64,000 nt of DNA, from the NCBI GenBank assembly GCA_014607495.2, contig CP053159.1, forward strand, positions 6,579,501 to 6,643,500, written 5' to 3'. Source of the DNA: Carposina sasakii (lineage: Eukaryota; Arthropoda; Insecta; Lepidoptera; Carposinidae). Shown in pieces: positions 59,347 through 64,000 of this stretch (its first letter is position 1; the number at the start of each line of letters is the position of its first letter). The notes below the pieces were generated by a model. It did not search any database, was not told the origin of the DNA, and was given only the letters and a program-made list of their open reading frames with translations. Position numbers and translations under genes: made by a program.

Positions 59347-59580
59347 CAGGGTGTAACAAAAGGGGTATGTTAACCGAAAAGCTATGAATATAACCCACTA
59401 TAAAGAACCTATCACCAAAATTTGAGACTAAAAATCACATATTTATTTGTCCAGATAGTATGGAGAACTCCTCTTGAAAAATAAACATGCGATTTCTAGT
59501 CTAAAAATTTCGAGATAGATTATCTACAGTGGGTTGATTTTATAGCATTTCGCTTACCATACCCTTTTTGTTACAACCTG
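59347..59580 (+). mobile_element. MITE family A copy, shortened
   Basis: TA-flanked, CAGGGTGTAACAAAAGGGGT to a right end ending TTGTTACAACCTG; lacks the central AACAACTCAGGAATG block. Confidence 0.85.
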
Positions 59581-59789
59581 TATATACTGCTACTTGTTAT
59601 ATTTGCTATTGATACTAAGTTATTTGCAGTTTAATGTCATAAAGAGGACTTATACTAACACACGTAAACTTTTGCACAAAATGTTTGGAAAAATCCCGGA
59701 TTTTTTCCCGGGATTTTGTGGATCTAAAAAAAACTAAGTAGATATATAAAATTATACTAGGTCATAGATATGGTAAAATAGACACGTAA

Positions 59790-60045
59790 CACAATTACCT
59801 ACTTATGAATATCATTTTAAAACACGAAATCACTAACATATTATAAAACAAAGTCGCTTTCTGATGTCTGTCCTTATGTATGTTTAGATCTTTCAAACTA
59901 GGGAACGGATTTTTTTTATGCGGTTTTTTTAATAGATAGAGTGATACACAAGGAAGGTTGATAATGTAACTAGGGACCCGCCTCGGCTTCGCACGAGAGT
60001 AATGCACTCTCACGCGGGCAAAGCCGTGGGCGGCCGCTAGTACAA
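59790..60045 (-). repeat. Family S-like variant
   Basis: ATTATAAAACAAAGTCGCTT then TGATGTCTGTCC at one end, and CGCGGGCAAAGCCGTGGGCG then GCCGCTAGT at the other: the same end logic as family S but a different core. Contains the inverted pair GCACGAGAG / CTCTCACGCG. Confidence 0.55.
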
Positions 60046-60955
60046 TCTAAAACATACTATATAAAGTATCTATGTAGGTAGGTACATAATGTTTTCTACG
60101 TAAGTCTTTTTTACGTAAGGTCTCTCTTTTTTTAACTTTTGTTACACTACGATTTCCCAAGTCTACTTACTAAATAAATATAGTATTTTATATTAAGTAT
60201 TTGCGCGCGAAAAAACAAGCACAGAACCGGCGTTGACAGTGGTCACGGCGGTACTGAATGTTCCGAGCGAGACTGGCCAGTGCAAGGATTAGAACATAGC
60301 GTAGTTGTAGATGTGTTTTTTATTAATTGTTAATTATCTACAAAATTTAACAAAAAATGTACTTTGGCCATAAACTAGATCTGATAAAGCGCTATACAAC
60401 TATGCAAGTTTCGTGTTGATATTCACAATAGTTTTCAAGATATTTCGCTTATAAAAACGTAAAAAAGGTAATTTTCAAATCAAAATTCTATCGAGAATTT
60501 TTTTTAATTAATTGAGTTTCCACGTTGGCCAAAAACTTGATAAAGATTTATATAATAACATATAAAAAAATTTGAGCTGTGGTAATCGGACAAGTATTTA
60601 AAAAATCGATTCTAAAATGCCTCTTTTGTCTGATCACACCGCCTTAACTATCTGGCATTCTGATTGGATTCTATTGAAAAAAGCCAGTGTCAAGTGCGGT
60701 TAAATCGCGTGGAGAGGCTTCTGTACCATGCTAGGAGATCAGTGAAGTTATTGCGGGAATAACGGGGGGGGTGTAAATAAATATTTTTACATGTACCTAA
60801 CAGCTGATAATAGAAACGTCATAAGAAACGTGGAATTTTGACAGTGGCTTCCTTTTACTACACACCCATTTACAAATATGCTATAGACGGCTATAGAGGG
60901 TACTTAGTAGCAATCCCTAAATAATCTTAATAAGCTGAAATGTATTACCTAACAC
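60046..60955. other. No gene recognised
   Basis: Nothing supported. Confidence 0.4.
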
Positions 60956-60958
60956 ATA

Positions 60959-61275
60959 CAGGATGATTTTTGGTCGTCAACGTTCCCGAAAACTACGGAA
61001 TCTCCTTATCATCACGATCATTTTTCTCCATGGAAGCATACCTGGGAAGTGTCTGGTTTCCAAAATATTAGGGTCCAAAGTTGAGTAAATAGACTGCGTT
61101 TTTCTGCATAAATGCACATAGACGCGCGTAGCAGGATTTTTACACGAAAAATAATTAATATCTGTCGCACGATCAAGGAATTTAAAATTTTTTTTCAAAA
61201 AAAAAAAAAAAATCCCAGCATTTTTTTGGCATAAACTTACTTTATTTCATGTATAGAGTACGTACCCTTCGTTAA
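60959..61275 (+). mobile_element. MITE family D copy, right end missing
   Basis: Starts CAGGATGATTTTTGGTCGTC after ACATA; runs to ATAGAGTACGTACCCTTCGT and then is replaced by the reverse copy that follows. Confidence 0.8.
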
Positions 61276-61276
61276 A

Positions 61277-61640
61277 AAATATTATTTAAAAAAAAAAAAA
61301 ATTAATTCCTTGATCGTGCGAAATTTATAGTGTCTAGTGTTTATGTTAGTTTTTTTATAGACAGACTATTAATTATTTTTCGTGTAAAAAATCCCGCTAC
61401 GCGCATTTCATGCAGAAAAACCAAGCTTAGTCTATTTACTCAACTTTGGACCCTAAAAGATTGTCTGTATTTTCAAAATCGGAGGTTTAAGCGGGAAAGC
61501 AGACACTTCTTTCGCATTTATAATATTAGTTGGGATATTAATTATTTTTCGGTATGCTTCCAGTCTATGGAGAAAAATGATCGTGATGATGAGAGAGATT
61601 CCGTAGTTTTCGGGAACGTTGACGACCAAAAATCACCCTG
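61277..61640 (-). mobile_element. MITE family D copy, reverse
   Basis: From TTCCTTGATCGTGCGAAATT to ACGACCAAAAATCACCCTG before TA. Its internal CTAAAAGATTGTCTG... segment shows extra sequence compared with other copies (about 61457-61550). Confidence 0.75.
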
Positions 61641-62164
61641 TAGATATAAGGTTAATAAACAGTGTACTAAGTATTTAATCTAATTTAGCAGGCGCATTTC
61701 CGATTCCAAACTAATACACATAATTTAACATGATTAAACTGACAGAATGATCCCGGGCCATTTCCAAGATGCTTACAAATTCACGAGGGTTAATTAAATT
61801 TGCAGTGAAAGGGTTGACCCACAGGTAATCGCGTTGCAGATATTTGGAATTTCGAAAGTGATTTTGTCCAGATGGGTTTATAAAGCTATAGGTGGGTGGC
61901 TACGGTATAACTACCGTTATCTTCAGTCAGCATATTTATGCTACTATTACTACTACTTGAGGAATGTACAGGAACAGTAAGAAATAACTATGCTACAGTC
62001 CAAACACACTTGATACCGAATGAAGCGGATAAAAAGGGAATATGGGTCTGACACAAAAACGTTATGTACATTTTATATGTTAAAAAGTAAAAAAAAGCTT
62101 ATAAGTTAAAAAAATAAATTAATAATAATGTGACCTCTAAATAGGTATACGGTAGTCAATGTCT
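61641..62164. other. No gene recognised
   Basis: Nothing supported. Confidence 0.4.
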
Positions 62165-62925
62165 TTTTAACCGACTTCAAAAAAGAGAGGTTATCAATTC
62201 GTCTGTATGTTTTTTTTTGTTTTTTTTTTATATTTTTTTTATGTGTATTACCTCAGAACTCTGTCATTTATGAACCGATTTCAATTTTTTTTCTCATAGT
62301 TTGTCATGGTATGCTTCCAAGTTGGTCCCATATTCACCACATCAGGATCTAATCATGGAATCTTGAAGAAATCGAGGGCAATCCTCGAATATTGTAGGCA
62401 CAAGTAGTCTGTTTTTATACTTTTACTGAGCGTTTTGATCACCTACATATAAAACATAACATCTGATGATGGAATCTCTATGTATAAAGTATAAAGGATA
62501 ATATAAAGGAAACAAGGGTCTGATGATGGAGCCGCCGAAAAGTGATAGTGGAACTTTTTAGTAACAAAATCCCCCTAAGGAATCTAGGGATATCCTCAAA
62601 TATAAAAGGCGACGAGTAGTCCGTTTTTAGATTTTTATAGAGAATTTTGGTCAGCTACACATAATATAAAGGAAACGATATACTTTTACTGAGCGTTTTG
62701 ATCACCTACATATAAAACATAACATCTGATGATGGAATCCCTAAGGAATCTAGCGATATCTTCAAATATAATAGGCACGAGTAGTCTGTTTTTAGATTTT
62801 TATAGAGAATTTTGGTCAGCTACACATAATACACATAAAAGAAACGAGGGTCTGATGATGGAGCCGCCGAAAAACAGATAGTTGAACTTTTTAGTAACAA
62901 AATCCCCCTATGGCAGGGTGAGGCT
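62165..62925 (+). repeat. Lepidopteran dispersed repeat with a 262-bp internal duplication
   Basis: Begins TTAACCGACTTCAAAAAAG with CAGAACTCTGTCATTTATGA. The block ATACTTTTACTGAGCGTTTT then GATCACCTACATATAAAAC recurs at 62417 and 62679, and GGGTCTGATGATGGAGCCGC at 62515 and 62849. The unit is 262 bp and the second copy is rearranged relative to the first. Confidence 0.65.
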
Positions 62926-63125
62926 TATGAAGATGAAGATAATTGTGTTAAGTCGTGAAATTATATGTTGCGTTAAGCCGTGTCCGAAGTAAGATGGTTA
63001 TAGAGGAAGAGGTAGACATGAGAATAAAGAGATGACGGATAATAGGGATGAATGAAAGAAAAGTACCTACATATTGCACCGACCCCAAATGATTGGGAAC
63101 AGGGCAGGAAGAAGGAGTGTAATGA
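62926..63125 (+). repeat. RTE-like LINE tail
   Basis: GATGAATGAAAGAAAAGTAC then TTGCACCGACCCCAAATGAT and TGGGAACAGGGCAGGAAGAA resemble the 3' ends of lepidopteran RTE elements (from memory of that family). Confidence 0.45.
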
Positions 63126-63143
63126 TATATTGCTTAAATAAGA

Positions 63144-63506
63144 GTGTACATAGCTGTTGTGCTGCCAAATCTCTTATATTCCTCCGAGGCGTTGTGCATG
63201 TACCGTCGCCACATACGCACTCTGGATCGATTCCACCTCAAGTGCCTCCGATCCATCATGAGAATCAGATGGTCCGACCGAGTGCATAATACCGAAGTAT
63301 TGCTAAGAGCCAATGTAAGTGGCATTGAGGCCTATTTAATGCGTCGGCAGCTTCGGTGGTGCGGTCATGTGTCTCGTATGCCGGAGGAGAGATTGGCTAA
63401 GCGCATCTTCTTTTCTGAACTGGAGGAGGGCAAGCGGAAACGCGGCAGGCTACTCCTCAGATACAAAGAAAAGACAAATGAAGAGATGCAATATAGATCC
63501 ATCTAA
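63144..63506 (+). pseudogene. LINE ORF2 C-terminal region
   Basis: Open for 120 codons: [60 protein letters not shown] and [14 protein letters not shown]. The order 'LLY-SE-W/L...R-L--FH-KCLR-I--I-W...QLRW-GH--RM' is the region after the RT core in a widespread group of invertebrate LINEs. RT core and endonuclease are absent. A stop and a shift at 63506-63517 separate it from the C-terminal finger that follows, so the copy is dead. Confidence 0.85.
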
Positions 63507-63516
63507 ATAGGAAGTT

Positions 63517-63759
63517 TTGGCAGCACAACGACCAGAGTGGCGTAGGATGGTGATGAAGCAAGTTCACGAGTTCGAGGAGCAGCGTCAAGCCGACCTTGAC
63601 GCTAAACGTGATGAACTAAAGACTCGTCCTCCTGCTGCCATTATCTATAATTACAATAATGGCGCACTAACCTGTCCTCTGTGTGCGCGGGCGTTCAAGA
63701 CGAAGATTGGCTATGTAAGCCATCTCCGAGCGCATGAACGCCAACTTAGTAATATCTAG
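63517..63759 (+). pseudogene. LINE ORF2 extreme C-terminus with a C2H2-like finger
   Basis: 80 codons: AAQRPEWRRMVMKQVHEFEE, then LTCPLCARAFKTKIGYVSHL followed by RAHERQ. The finger is Cys-x2-Cys-x12-His-x3-His, a known C-terminal feature of this LINE group ('C--C-R-FK-KIG--SH-RAH'). It belongs with 63144-63506 and is separated from it only by the frameshift. Confidence 0.85.
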
Positions 63760-63830
63760 GAGTAGAAGTGGTCGCCATGACCGAAATCGGTTGGAGGTCA
63801 TCATTATCATCATCATCATCATATTGTCAG
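63760..63830 (+). repeat. LINE 3' end with ATC-type tail
   Basis: GTCGCCATGACCGAAATCGG then TTGGAGGTCATCATTATCAT and further ATC units. Resembles the 3' ends of family F copies. Confidence 0.75.
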
Positions 63831-64000
63831 ACGTAAAGTTTCGAAGCCTAGTCATTTCTCTCTTTTTGTCATGTGGCCTATTTTTTCATTTGCTGGCATA
63901 TAAATCTGAGAATATTATGCCTTCTAAACTTTGTACACGGCTTAACGCAATATATATTTGCCCTTTAGTAAAATTTTACTTTAGTAAGCTCGGGTTTTGG
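63831..64000. other. Nothing recognised
   Basis: Short flank without features. Confidence 0.4.

Noticed and set aside
61330..61683. 117-codon ORF
   Set aside because: Lies in a reverse MITE D copy with no coding tradition in its family.
26242..64000. Upstream TMTC2 exons encoding the N-terminal membrane part
   Set aside because: No minus-strand stretch with the expected conserved blocks was seen; they are probably beyond the right edge, though a short exon could have been missed.

Overview
The window is AT-rich nuclear DNA of an insect, most likely a moth or butterfly (Lepidoptera). This rests on split coding exons with GT-AG borders, the lack of any bacterial gene layout, and interspersed repeats whose conserved cores (for example CCCGCGACTCAGTCCGC next to CTAGTGG, and TTAACCGACTTCAAAAAAG) I recognise from lepidopteran genomes. 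The species cannot be named from the sequence alone.

Host genes. The only host gene I can identify is a TMTC2-like gene (ER membrane protein with TPR repeats, proposed protein O-mannosyltransferase) on the minus strand. A 976-nt exon (25266-26241) carries late membrane segments and a 115-nt exon (12780-12894) starts the TPR region. The two join exactly in frame (phase 1) across a 12.4-kb intron. The 5' exons lie upstream (coordinates above 26241) and were not found; the 3' exons lie off the left edge. A possible plus-strand terminal exon (56734-56847) and a possible promoter plus 106-codon ORF (32968-33379) are weak candidates.

Mobile DNA dominates. (1) Inside the TMTC2 intron sits a minus-strand DIRS-type tyrosine-recombinase retrotransposon (17666-22285). 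It has a two-exon gag whose intron holds four near-identical 115-bp tandem repeats, and a pol broken by two frameshifts, an RT deletion and one stop, while its recombinase frame is open. Abutting its 3' end is a 340-bp inverted-repeat unit containing a 136-bp perfect reverse copy of the element's 5' leader. (2) At least four short inverted-repeat families (A-D) end in the same CAGGRTG termini at TA; one copy carries a nested hAT-type element with a perfect 8-bp target duplication. (3) Other inverted-repeat elements lie at 8516-9120, 12432-12614, 14278-14845/35775-36052 and 36064-36268. (4) LINE fragments of several kinds lie at 1033-1262, 3566-4195, 12117-12400, 31655-31799 and 63144-63830. 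(5) SINE-like or unclassified families (F, S, E, H) recur throughout, together with two arrays of a ~125-bp repeat sharing one CTAGT-ending terminus.

Layout: 1-12.7 kb repeat mosaic; 12.8-26.2 kb TMTC2 exons and the intron with the DIRS element; 26.2-64 kb more TMTC2 upstream/intronic or intergenic DNA filled with dispersed short elements and ending in a LINE. Long stretches show nothing recognisable and are listed as such.
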